Of a DNA stretch of 33,967 bases, positions 20,648 to 29,394 are shown in pieces (position 1 is the stretch's first letter; every line of letters begins with the position of its first letter). The stretch comes from Chloromonas sp. AAM2. Taxonomy: Eukaryota; Chlorophyta; Chlorophyceae; Chlamydomonadales; Chlamydomonadaceae. The notes under the pieces were generated by a model. That model was not told the DNA's origin and did not search any database. It was given only the letters and a program-made list of their open reading frames with translations. Location of the stretch: contig QAXH01004096.1 of NCBI GenBank assembly GCA_004335635.1, forward strand, positions 238 to 34,204, read 5' to 3'. The translations under genes were made by a program, and so were the position numbers.

Positions 20648-22975
20648 GCCTGCCTGTCTGCCTGTCTGTCTGTCTGTGGGACTCACTTGTCCGGCAGCGG
20701 TTGATTCTGGCACTGGCGGGCTATCCCCCTCACTAGCGTCATCTCCTGGCTCTTGGTCATGCCCCAGCAGGCGACCTAGGAACAACACGCAGGGCAAACA
20801 CACGGGCCACATGACGACGCGACATCCAGCCTGGCACGAGCGGCATCCCGGGGCGCTGTTCGGAGTGGCGACATCCAGCCTCGCACACACGCTCCAAGCG
20901 GCACAGAGGCGCTCTGTCCCAGTGCTGTCGATCAGGGCAACATGCCAGCGCACTCGCTGCAACCAACAACACTGGGCCCACTCCGCCCGCCTGGCACAAC
21001 AAATCCGTACCTAAATGACTGCGTCTTGCCACACCTTTGCTGTCACTCTTTTGGCTGCCGCTGGTCACACACTCACCACACCGTAGTCAAAGAAGAAGCA
21101 GTCGCCCCCCGGTTGGTCGCCCACCCCCTTGATGTACTCAACCTGAACGCACGGAGCCGCAGACAACAGTGGCGCGGTGCCAGCGGCCAGATGTTCGGCA
21201 ACAAGGCCGGCAGGCCCGGGTCAACGTCAGTGCGTGACAAGCGCAGGGCAGACAGACCTGGTTGCAAACAACAAACAGTCAAAGCCAGCAGCAACTAAAT
21301 TCGGCCCTGCTGGGATGTAGACGCGCTTCAGAGAGCCTGAAGGAGGAAAGGGAGTTCACAACATTAACTTTCACTGGTCCATAGGCAAGCGCTGCGTGGC
21401 CACCCTTCACTCAGCCGCTCACCAACGGCTTCAGCACTACCCAAGCATCTCACTGACGGTCAAACCACCATCTGCTCGTTACAAGTAGGCGCTGTCGGCT
21501 GTCCCTGTTTGTCCAGTCTCTCGTTTCTACTGAAGCCTGTCTATGGTCCCTGTTGCTAGTTGGCCTCACTGCTGACCACTCATGCACCGGCCAATAACAT
21601 GACATCAATCCAGTGTGTGCCGCTCACATAGAACACGTCGGGGTAGGACAGCACACAGCCGGGCGGGTAAGTTAATTTCAGCAGCTCCTCCAGCTTCTTC
21701 CGGTCAAACGTTTCAGAAACGCAATAAAACGTAATCCGCCCTCTTCTGCTGCTGCTGTCCACAAATGTGGGCGGTGGTGGCAGCACCCCCACCTCCACCG
21801 GCAGGTCCTCAAACAGGGTGGGGTTGACGTAGTGGATTGTGGAGGGCTCCTGCTGCGGCGCCTCGGCAGCGCCGTCCTCTTCATCGGGTAGCGGAACGAA
21901 CTGCAGGCAAGGCCAATCATCGTCATGAACATCATTATTACATGGCTAATCATTGTTATCCTGGCAAGGCCAATGATGAAGGGCAAGGGTGTGGGCGTGC
22001 GCTTGGGGTGGTAACCCATGGGCAGGATATGAGTTGCTTTGTGGGCATTAAGGCACAACCTTTTCACAGCGCTGGGTGGGCTCCGATGGATGTGTGTGTG
22101 TGTGTGTGTGTGTATATGGCTGTTCCTGGTGACCATGGTGATGGTTGAGGTTTGGTGGGCCAGGGTTCACAATTGCGCATGCGTGCCGATGCGTCTATTT
22201 CTGAACTAATGCTCAAGGAGCGGACGCTTAAGAGTGGCCATCACTCAGATAGTGTCAGCATGAGCCAGCGAAGATCAGATGATCATAATCAACGAGAGCT
22301 GTAGCCTGCAGTGTCTGATGGCGGTGCTGCCTCTGCCGCCGCATGGCCGTGCACTGACTGTGCTGATTGAGATCACTTACTCACGTCCATTTCTCATCAA
22401 GCACTGGTGTTGAATTGCCTGAACAATTATATTATAGCAGTTGCTGGCAATCAGGCATTGCCTGGTTGGGGTGGCTCGCACAGGCATTGTACATTTTGAG
22501 CTGCCAACCACAACACACGGGCCCACAAATCCCACACATATGCAAGGCCACTGTGTGATGTCAGCCTGGGCAGAACGACTACCGGGCCAGGCATGCGAAA
22601 TGCACTGATCTGCTGATTGCCCCATGTCCCCACCTTGTCTTTCTGCCTGCCCGCAGGCATGGGCTGTCCTGGGGCTATGGTGGGCCTCCCGCCTGTCCTG
22701 GCGCCCATTGCTGGCATGGCCTGCCTTCTATCCCCAGGCACAGGGCTGGTCCGAGGGCCCCTTGCAGCTGCAGTTCCAGGTGCTGGTGTGGGTGCTGGTG
22801 CTGCGGCATTGTTGCTTGCCGGCTGGCCCTCAGACGTGCCTGGTCTGTTACTAGTGCTCACGGTGTTGGCCAACGATTGTCCACTGCGCTGCTGCTGATG
22901 CACGATGGGCGGAGAGACGGACAGGAGCGGAACTACGAGGTCCTTGTTCTTCCGTCCCGCTGTATTTGAGTACAT
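16602..22975 (-). CDS. RMD1/RMND1-like DUF155 (YagE) family protein
   Basis: Exons in coding order: 22975-22634, 21900-21628, 21142-21077, 20775-20687, 20302-20268, 19184-19123, 18759-18548, 18005-17943, 17021-16925, 16691-16602; 442 aa, phases consistent throughout. An in-frame TAG just upstream supports the ATG. Residues 1-165 look disordered. The DUF155 domain starts near residue 170 (ITFYCVSETFDRKKLEELLK), followed by GGDCFFFDYGV, ACWGMTKSQE, EVETDEFQYNF, KPHVQNDTVTLHKRFAQ, KLAISYALAQSTKLSVYEKR, VLDTPEFFW, VEEYLELPTRVELLNSRFSV and LQEMLDMLRDH. The end has the family's RLEWIVIWLIVVEVVVGLFE membrane segment. Known relatives: yeast RMD1/RMD8 and human mitochondrial RMND1, which tethers or supports mitoribosomes; the role here is inferred and no clear targeting signal was seen. 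The stop TGA overlaps a perfect GTGAGT donor (16605-16600), so a further exon is possible. Exon 8 and its donor are copied in a 12-unit array. Confidence 0.92.
17394..17981 (-). repeat. 12 x 49 bp tandem array duplicating exon 8 end plus its 5' splice site
   Basis: On the minus strand each 49 bp unit carries the last 38-40 bases of exon 8 (coding TGG CAC GCC CCG GAC ... CTG TAC ACT AG) and then GTAAGCAGG, a strong 5' splice site. Only the unit at 17933-17981 joins unique exon sequence, which begins at 18005. Eight complete copies and most of a ninth are readable; the N-run covers the rest. The span of 588 bp equals exactly 12 units. The visible copies differ at one position, TCG versus TCA, which is synonymous (Ser) in the exon frame. 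Confidence 0.93.
17729..17883. other. 155-base N gap inside the tandem array
   Basis: Unresolved bases. The distance from the unit before the gap (17688) to the unit after it (17884) is 196 bp, exactly four 49 bp periods, so the gap length agrees with the repeat register. Confidence 0.95.
18084..18433 (+). repeat. Interspersed repeat, copy B (in DUF155 gene intron 7)
   Basis: Second copy of the element at 890-1267, in the same orientation and with the same order of landmarks. It ends at GACCAGTTATGCC, where copy A also ends. It lies wholly inside the intron between 18006 and 18547. Small indels separate the copies, so the duplication is not recent. Confidence 0.7.
19347..20180. mobile_element. 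Non-autonomous TIR DNA transposon (834 bp) in DUF155 gene intron 5
   Basis: The two ends are perfect 26 bp inverted repeats (19347-19372 and 20155-20180), beginning CCGTACCTCCCCGAAATCAC outward-in. Each is flanked by TA (19345-19346; 20181-20182), suggesting a TA target duplication as in Tc1/mariner-like elements; no longer flanking duplication was found. Subterminal regions carry many CTCGCGGT units (for example near 19393, 19440, 19452, 20067, 20079, 20109) in inverted orientation towards the two ends. The interior holds only a short acidic Ser/Glu-rich open frame (19524-19760) and a Cys-containing fragment, not a recognisable transposase. Superfamily is uncertain. Confidence 0.85.
20591..20677. 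repeat. TGTC/TGCC microsatellite
   Basis: An 87 bp run of tetranucleotide repeats, mixed CTGT and CTGC. It begins 10 bases after the 5' splice site of DUF155 gene intron 4 (donor at 20686 on the minus strand), so the transcribed strand is CAGA/CAGG-rich. Confidence 0.9.
22091..22113. repeat. (TG)n microsatellite
   Basis: About eleven TG dinucleotides within intron 1 of the DUF155 gene. Confidence 0.9.
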
Positions 22976-23253
22976 GGTGTAAACCTAAGGTTTGTGTTCC
23001 ATAAGGCGCAAGCGATAACTGGATGTTGAGTAGCGCCTGGCAAGGTTCTCAAACCCTGCAAGCAAGGTGGCCGAACATACGAGAAGCGGCGCGATGGCCA
23101 TTAATGGCCAGGATCAGGTGCAGATGATCTGTCTGCAAAGCTCTACGGTCCCCATCTCTTTGTTGGTTTGCGCACGTTTCAACGCCCATCTTTCCGAGTT
23201 CCATAATCTGACAGACACCAGTTTCACCATCAGTGATACCCATACTTGGAGCG
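22976..23253. promoter_or_regulatory. Head-to-head intergenic region of the DUF155 and lumen-protein genes
   Basis: The 278 bp between the two proposed start codons must hold both 5' UTRs and promoters, so a shared bidirectional promoter is likely. No convincing TATA box was seen. Confidence 0.55.
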
Positions 23254-25508
23254 ATGAACACACAAATGCTGCTTCGCAACCGATGTGCCGGGTCCTTTTG
23301 CGCCCATCCGCCCGCCTTACGTGTCAGGCAGTGTGTCGCCCGCGCGCAACGCCCTGATCAGGGAGAACAGGCTGCGAAGCATGGCTCATGGACTACATCA
23401 GCTGCACAAATGGCGACCACAGCGCTGGCAGCAATGCTGATCACGACTTCAGGCAAGCGTGTGGTGCTCACAACAGCTGGCAATGCACGACTCGAGCCTG
23501 CAGTGACTCATGAGGAATGCAGCAACCTCCATTGCACACATCTCCTGCTGATCTCATTGGCTTGCATTTGCAGGTGCACAAGCCAGGCCTGAAGGCGTCA
23601 ACCGGCCGGAGCTGTTGCCTCCTGGTGATGTTACAACAGTGATTGATGTAGCTGGCTTCCTGACCCCATCAGAGGTATGTCCGCCACCTGTTAGAGCCAC
23701 AACTGCCACCACTGCACTCACTGGACTGCCCACTTTCGTACAGCTGCTCTGCAGCAGCAGTCAGCAGCAGCAGCAGTCAACAGTGTGATCAGTATGCTTG
23801 TTGTGTGATGTCTGATCAGATTCAACTTGACGCGTCAGCCCTCCAGCCCTCACTACCGCAGCACGTCCCCAGCTTACCAACACACCTGGGAGCTGCTCCA
23901 CTCGATTGGCTGACACACCGCGAATGACACATTCAAGGTCACACAGGCAAAACTGAACGTGTCAGGACTGCAGCTGTATGCACATGTACCTGCTCAAAGC
24001 ACAGCATGCAGTGTCAACCCAGCCCGCTCCCTCAACAGTTAATCCTGATCAGCACATCCGCCATCTGTTCGACATTGTCTGTCTCCAGGAGCAGAGCTTG
24101 CGTCTCTCCTCGGCATCCATAGTCAGATGGTTCACCATGTTCTGTGTGCTTCACCTGGTCAACAGGAGGCTAAGGTCAAGGCGGAGATTTCCAGCCTGGA
24201 GCGGGACACGGGCTTCCGTCTGCGCCTGCTGGCTCAGAGCTATCCAGAGACCCCCGGTGAGCGTCCCGCGGAGGAGAAAAAAAAGTTTGTCAGTTCTGGG
24301 ACAATTCTTGACATTCAGCATTGATGTGTTGAAGATGTGCAGCAGTGGTGTTGGTGTCAGTCAAGCGTGAGGTAATGGAATAACAACACTGTGGGGAGGA
24401 AGTAAAACACCACAGGGGCCAACGGCGCACACACAGGTGGTCTGAGGCACTCCTATGGGACAGGTGGGAAGATTTGAGGCTGGCTTTGCTGCAGGCTTAA
24501 GGCTACTTGGCCCGCCAGTAACACAAAGCATGAAGCGTGTTATGTGTACGGCAATCTTACAAGCTTGGTACGTCGGGCTTGGATGGCACCTTGCAACGGG
24601 GTTGCGAAGGCATACCAATCAGAGGCGGAAATTCGAATACGGCTCATAAATCGGTTGTGATTGTCCTGCCCTCCACAGGTCTAGCTATCCGTGACTACTG
24701 GAAGGTTGACGACAACACCATCGTATTTGTGGCGGACCCCAGCTTCGGAGACATCCTTAACTTCAACGTTGGCATCAACGTGGACCTGGATGTGCCCAGG
24801 GTGAGAGAGTTGGCATGGTGCTGTTCGGGTACTGGTCTAAGCTGCTGCCTGGCCCAAATGGCGTGATGTATCTTTAAATACTTCTGCGTCTGGCCCATGA
24901 AATGATTCTATGCCTGCTTCATACGTCTGGCCCAGATGGTCGAGGCTGGGTTTAGTTCGTAGTCCTGACCAAGTTTTCAGCTCAGCGTGTCTGATGGCAA
25001 CCGTAGGTTCAAGGTTAGCTGGACTGTCTGAGGTCGCAAGAGTTTGACGGCAAAGTGTTTGCGATATCAGGTGCATTTGAAGTGTTTATGCGCATGACAG
25101 CTGGCGTGACTGCTGCAACACTGAACGTATTCCTCTAACCGTCTTTTCCTGCCCTGCAGAGTTTCTGGGGCCGGCTCGCTGGGCAATACGGCAACAAGTT
25201 CTACTGGCAGGAGAAGGGCGAGGCCGACAGCATCCTCAATGCGGTACGCCCAGTGCTCTGATGCACCCCTCCACACGCATGTTAGTTTGTAATCACAACC
25301 GAGAGGGAGAGCGGACATGCCAGGCTGGCAGGCCCAGTTGAAGCAAACCTGATCCAAAGTCAGGCATGCCCCGCTTGATGCTGTGCAGGTGTCCGCTATT
25401 GACACTTGCCTGCGGGAGCCACCCGGTCGCTTTAAGTGCGCCAAGGTGCAGTCAGAGTTCGGAAAGGAGCCAAGCAGTGGCAAGTTCGGCAGCTTCTTCG
25501 GACAGTAA
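23254..25508 (+). CDS. Thylakoid lumen 15.0 kDa protein 2-like, TPM-domain protein
   Basis: Exons: 23254-23452, 23574-23674, 24166-24256, 24679-24800, 25160-25243, 25389-25508; 238 aa, phases consistent. Residues 1-70 look like a bipartite chloroplast/lumen targeting peptide: an Arg-rich, Asp/Glu-poor start, then hydrophobic MATTALAAMLITTS and an A-Q-A cleavage site. The mature part matches the plant lumen protein: RPEGVNRPELLPPGD, VIDVAGFLTPSE, ISSLERDTGFRLRLLAQSYP, LAIRDYWKVDDNTIVFVADP, SFGDILNFNVG, FWGRLAGQYGNKFYWQEKGE and CLREPPGR. Known: plant orthologues (At5g52970 type) sit in the thylakoid lumen; TPM relatives such as TLP18.3/Psb32 aid photosystem II repair, and whether this one does is inference. 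Intron 1 appears to use a GC donor (CAG|GCAAGC); a GT donor 5 bases later also keeps phase but would insert Lys-Arg ahead of the cleavage site. ATG 23266 is an alternative start. Confidence 0.92.
24277..24306 (+). repeat. Dispersed ~30 bp motif, copy 3
   Basis: A-run then AAGTTTGTCAGTTCTGGGAC and AATT, one mismatch to the core. It lies 20 bp downstream of the 5' splice site of intron 3 of the lumen-protein gene. Confidence 0.8.
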
Positions 25509-25715
25509 ACTCTTGTGGAGGTACATGATGGGACAGCACACCACTAGCACGTCCCACGCAACCAGTCGATCAGGCATAGATTATTCAGGCCTGCCCACAA
25601 CAGAGCGGCACGTGATTATGGGAACTGAACAGGATGATTCTATGAACTGGGCAAAGCGGTTGAACCCAATGTGGGTCTCACCAGCAATTTTGTACAACAG
25701 TTTTCAGGGGGAAAA

Positions 25716-25768
25716 CCAGAATTCCCTTTACACAGTGCTATGCCGTTTCGGCTAGGCTGATGTAACCA
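25716..25768 (+). repeat. Repeat end with TGTAA, copy 2
   Basis: CCCTTTACACAGT, then a short stretch, then GTTTCGGCTAGGCTGATGTA and ACC; closely similar to the reverse complement of 9455-9505. TGTAA at 25761-25765 falls about 255 bp after the lumen-protein stop codon and may serve as its poly(A) signal. Confidence 0.6.
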
Positions 25769-25935
25769 GATGTTTGCCAAACGTTGCTGGACCAATTGTT
25801 TGGATGCCAGCTGGCTTGTGTTTTGATCACGCTATGGGCTGTAACTCTTGGTTCGGAGGCTTCCCCACAGTGAGTGCGTTGATTCACGATAGTTCATCAG
25901 CATGTTGAGAGGAAGATGGCCAACGGTTGCCGGAC

Positions 25936-25968
25936 AAAAAAAGAAGTTTGCCAGTTCTGGAACGATTC
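25936..25968 (+). repeat. Dispersed ~30 bp motif, copy 4
   Basis: AAAAAAAGAAGTTTGCCAGT then TCTGGAACGATT, two mismatches to the core in the right half. It lies in the spacer with no gene nearby. Confidence 0.8.
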
Positions 25969-26621
25969 TTGCGCATTGTTACTGAAATGTCTATGATGTG
26001 TGGTGACCCAGTCATGACTGAGACTGGGATGTGGTGATGTGCAACATGTTGGTAGACGATAGTGGTAACGGGTTGGGGCTTAATAAGAAAGACACTTGCA
26101 ACGCACACTGCTTACATGGTGGGTCAACTTAATGAACTCAAACCAGCTCGAAATAAACTCAAATCAGCTGACACAATTCTGCCAACAGCAATACCACAGC
26201 ACCAAACACCCTCGAAGTGCTCAGAGTGTGTAGAGAGGAGCGGGTCAGTCTCATGATGATGCACTGCCAGTACTGTGAGGCCACACACTTGCCATGGGCA
26301 GGCCTCATCACACACAGACTGCACACACTGAAAAGCATTAAGACCCACCAAGACCACAGGAACCACTGTCCCTATGTAACGTTCAGCTTTCTTTAGGGCA
26401 GAACAGTCAGCCACGCTCAGTCTCAGCTACCTCAGCTGCTGCTAGGAGGCGACGAAACTGCCTAAGGTCTGCTGTTGGTGTTGCTGTTGGTGCCGCGCTT
26501 GCCATCTGGTCTCTGTAGCGGTTCTGGGTACGGGAGGTGTGTTGGACCGCTGTGCTGTACCAGTGTACCATTCTGTTGACACACAATGGTTCCTGGCGGT
26601 ATTACAGACCTATTCACACAC

Positions 26622-26655
26622 ACTGTCCCAGAACTGGCAAACATCTTTGTTTTTG
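26622..26655 (-). repeat. Dispersed ~30 bp motif, copy 5
   Basis: The minus strand reads AAAAACAAAGATGTTTGCCA then GTTCTGGGACAGT. This is the opposite orientation to copies 3 and 4. Confidence 0.8.
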
Positions 26656-27367
26656 TGAAGTGGGTCAGGTGTTAAACACTGGGTTGACAAAGGCTCGCTG
26701 TCCGATGTGTTTAATTGAGTGCCTTGACGTGGCAATTGCTTCCGCTCCACTGTGTGGCGTTGCGCTGCTGTGTACCGCACGTCGGCTTCGCTCTGGTCAA
26801 CAAGAGGGCCGGCTGTCAGCTGCGCCAGTCAAATTGCCTCATATGATAACTTACCCTAGCAAATCATGGCAACAAACATTGCAAATCCCGCTTACAAACT
26901 TGAGCGTCCGGCAAAGCAATAAAATAGCGAGCCACAGAAAGCCAGAATAACTGAAGCCCTAAGGCCATCAATCGCAATGCACCAGTGCATGCCACACTCT
27001 TGCTCCAGTGGCAAATGCTCAAAATCCTCTGTGAACACTGGAATTGCTGCCTTCACACCAAGCAGACTACGACCCAGGCGCTTGCTGAACCCAGATGCTT
27101 GCATGTTGTCTGTAACTCAAAACACACGGTTCCCATGATGACAAACAAAAGCATGATGAATGCTTCTTGGCCGTGATCAGTGAGATATCTGATGTGGTGG
27201 TCCGGGGTGCATGGCATGATCATGATGACCATCAGCCATTGCCCTGTGCATGACCAGTCCACGGTCCACGAAACCATTGCATGCCCAATACCAGGCCGGG
27301 CATGGGCTGAAATAGCCTGCTTGTGGGAAAGCCATGTGCTTGCAGCTTCAGGAAAAACATGCCGCAA

Positions 27368-27400
27368 TTACCGCCGGTTTCGGTTAGGCTGATGTGATAG
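27368..27400 (+). repeat. Repeat end, partial copy 3
   Basis: GGTTTCGGTTAGGCTGATGT matches the terminal block of the repeats at 9455-9505 and 25716-25768 with one mismatch. The flanking CCCTTTACACAGT block is absent upstream. Confidence 0.5.
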
Positions 27401-28342
27401 TCTGCTACACAGTGGTGCTGCACATGCCCAGCTTGGCAAGCGTGCCCAGAAAAGCAGCCATTGCGTGTGCTACCTGGCATCAGCAGAAAGGCTTGAAGTC
27501 ATGGTCCAGTGCAGCAACATGCTCAGCTGCAGTGGTGACATCACACGCTAGCAGGTTGGAGCCTACAGTTGCTCACCTCCAATTGCAGCAAGCATCAAGT
27601 TTGCATCAAAACGCAGCCAATTGTTGCAAGAACACAAGAGCAGACCTTTGTGCCAAAGCTTTCCTTTCTCCAGGACGCCTTGCAGCCACTTCTCACAGCT
27701 GACTTGGGTGCAAATGCTGCATGTGCAAGCAAACGTGCCATAACTCCCAAATGCATGATCATACGTAACATGACGTGAGCACAGCGCTCGAGACAAAAGT
27801 GTAATCCGACGCGCAGGAGCAATCGATTGTCCACAGAATGTCGCATACACTGCAAACTACCATCAACTCCGAACCCGCGCACGCTCTGCTGGTCCCTCAT
27901 TGCATACCCCTCTGCACAACTCGTGCCTCCTGCCTGCAACTGGGCTGATGTCAAGGCCACCCATGGAGGTGCACCCAGCAAGCCAGCCTGGGCTGTGGCA
28001 GAAGTCTGTTGGCGTGCGCGTGCGGAGCACGCATGTAGACACTGGCACGACTGGCCTCTATACCTGACGTTGCTGGGCCACATGCCTGCTGCCACATGCC
28101 CATACATTGGCCAGCCACCTGGGCCCTGCCAAGCTGCCGTGGAGTCATGTGCCCAGGGCTACCGACTAAAGCCATGCATGTATCCAGTTCATGCCCATGC
28201 ATGTCCAAGCCCACGAGCAGGATGCAGGGACCAGCATGATCAGTGTGCGCCCAGAACAATCGTGGGGCCAGGTGTCTGCTGGCCACGCTGCAACTGCCTT
28301 GCATGCAGCAGGGCTGCAGGTTGACTAGCTGCTTGACTCATC

Positions 28343-29162
28343 CTATGACAATCCCAAGCGGGTACGTGCATCCCGAACTATAAGCTGGACGCGATCCAAT
28401 GCCTTAGGGTTTGTCAGCGGCCGCCCGTCAGTTGTGCAGCTGGCTGCTGTGTACGGCTCCGGAACCAGCACCTCATCCTGATTAGGCAACAAGGGCAAGG
28501 CAACAATCTGAATGGCTGTGTAAACTGATGACACAAGCTGGCTCATGAACAGGTAGCAAGACGGCGTGACATCACTGATGCTGAAAGCTGAAACACTTGC
28601 TCGCACTTGGCCATGTATTAAATGTTTACAAGTCACCTCATGGAGGATACTGAGGCTTGTGCATGTGCTGGCGGAATGGAACAGTAGGCTGTTGCAGCTC
28701 TCATGTGTACAGCAGATCGTGCATGCAAGCTGTAAGGATGCATGAAGGGCTCACCAGGACAACAATGGTCTTCTTGCGCCATTTGCAGGGCAGGGTTTTG
28801 CTCAAGGCCTCAAAGATGGCTTGAGCCTCCCTGCTGACGCCGACCCCAAAGCGGTCATAGTCAGCTTCTGCCTGCCTAAGTGCCTTCTCCTCACGCTTCT
28901 TTTGACGATCCTCATCTATAACGGGCAGCTCTACGTCGAAGGGAGTGGCCGGTGCAACTTCGCGGATAGTTTGGGCGACATGTGCCGCGTTGAGTAGCCG
29001 CAGGTTTGCTACACCGTTGTGGGATCCAGCCTCCTTGAGTAGCAGCACATTAGCTGTGCCATCAAAGGCATAGACGGTGGCTTCGATCTCCTCTCCCCAA
29101 GTAGTCTGGAGCAGCACCTCGTTGCCCACCGTCCAGCTGCCGGGTGCAGCCTGCTTTGCCAT
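28343..29162 (-). CDS. LSM12: LSM12-like protein (Lsm-like + anticodon-binding-like AD domain)
   Basis: Exons in coding order: 29162-28755 and 28477-28343 (stop TAG); 180 aa, intron phase 0. The N-terminal half resembles the LSM12 Lsm-like fold: SWTVGNEVLLQTTWGEEIEA, VYAFDGTANVLLLKEAG, NLRLLNAAHV. The C-terminal AD domain reads EADYDRFGVGVSREAQAIFE, LSKTLPCKWRKKTIVVL, then DEVLVPEPYTAASC and a closing helix DRVQLIVRDARTRLGL. These line up with animal LSM12 (AYAISAGVSLEGQQLFQTI, CKW..KNIVVMEEVVI.PPY). Known: animal LSM12 partners ataxin-2 in translational control and circadian timing and binds NAADP; the algal role is unknown. A second in-frame ATG at 29219 would add 19 residues, but MAKQ fits the family's usual short N-terminus better. 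The lysine/glutamate-rich stretch RQKKREEKALRQAEA between the domains may be helical. Confidence 0.93.
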
Positions 29163-29394
29163 GTGTCGGTGTGCAGGCAGTGCGCCTTGGCAGTTAAACC
29201 TGCCTTCTTTCGGCCCCAAGGGCGGTTAAGGGGGTGGCAGACTGTGTGCTGGCCGCCCCAGTAATGCCCATTCTCCTCATTCAAAGTGTGCGGCCATTCG
29301 TGCACTCTTTGCCACTGCTGCCACAGCGCATGCCAGCGTCATGCCAGTTCCTCTGTTAGTTGCTGAGTAACGTCAACCACCCCCATGTTTGCTT
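29163..29394. promoter_or_regulatory. Head-to-head intergenic region of LSM12-like and unknown genes
   Basis: Only 232 bp separate the two proposed ATGs, so transcription probably starts divergently here. No TATA box is evident. Confidence 0.5.

Larger units (their letters stand above)
25509..28342. other. Spacer between the lumen-protein and LSM12-like genes (convergent)
   Basis: No gene supported. It holds two copies of the dispersed motif, two copies of the TGTAA-ending repeat and, presumably, both 3' UTRs. Candidate polyadenylation signals TGTAA for the lumen-protein gene lie at 25761-25765 and near 25839. Open frames on both strands lack family similarity. Confidence 0.5.

Noticed and set aside
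20505..21014. 169-codon plus-strand frame with CLPACLSVCLSVCL-type repeats
   Set aside because: It is a translation of the TGTC/TGCC microsatellite, antisense to DUF155 gene exon 4.
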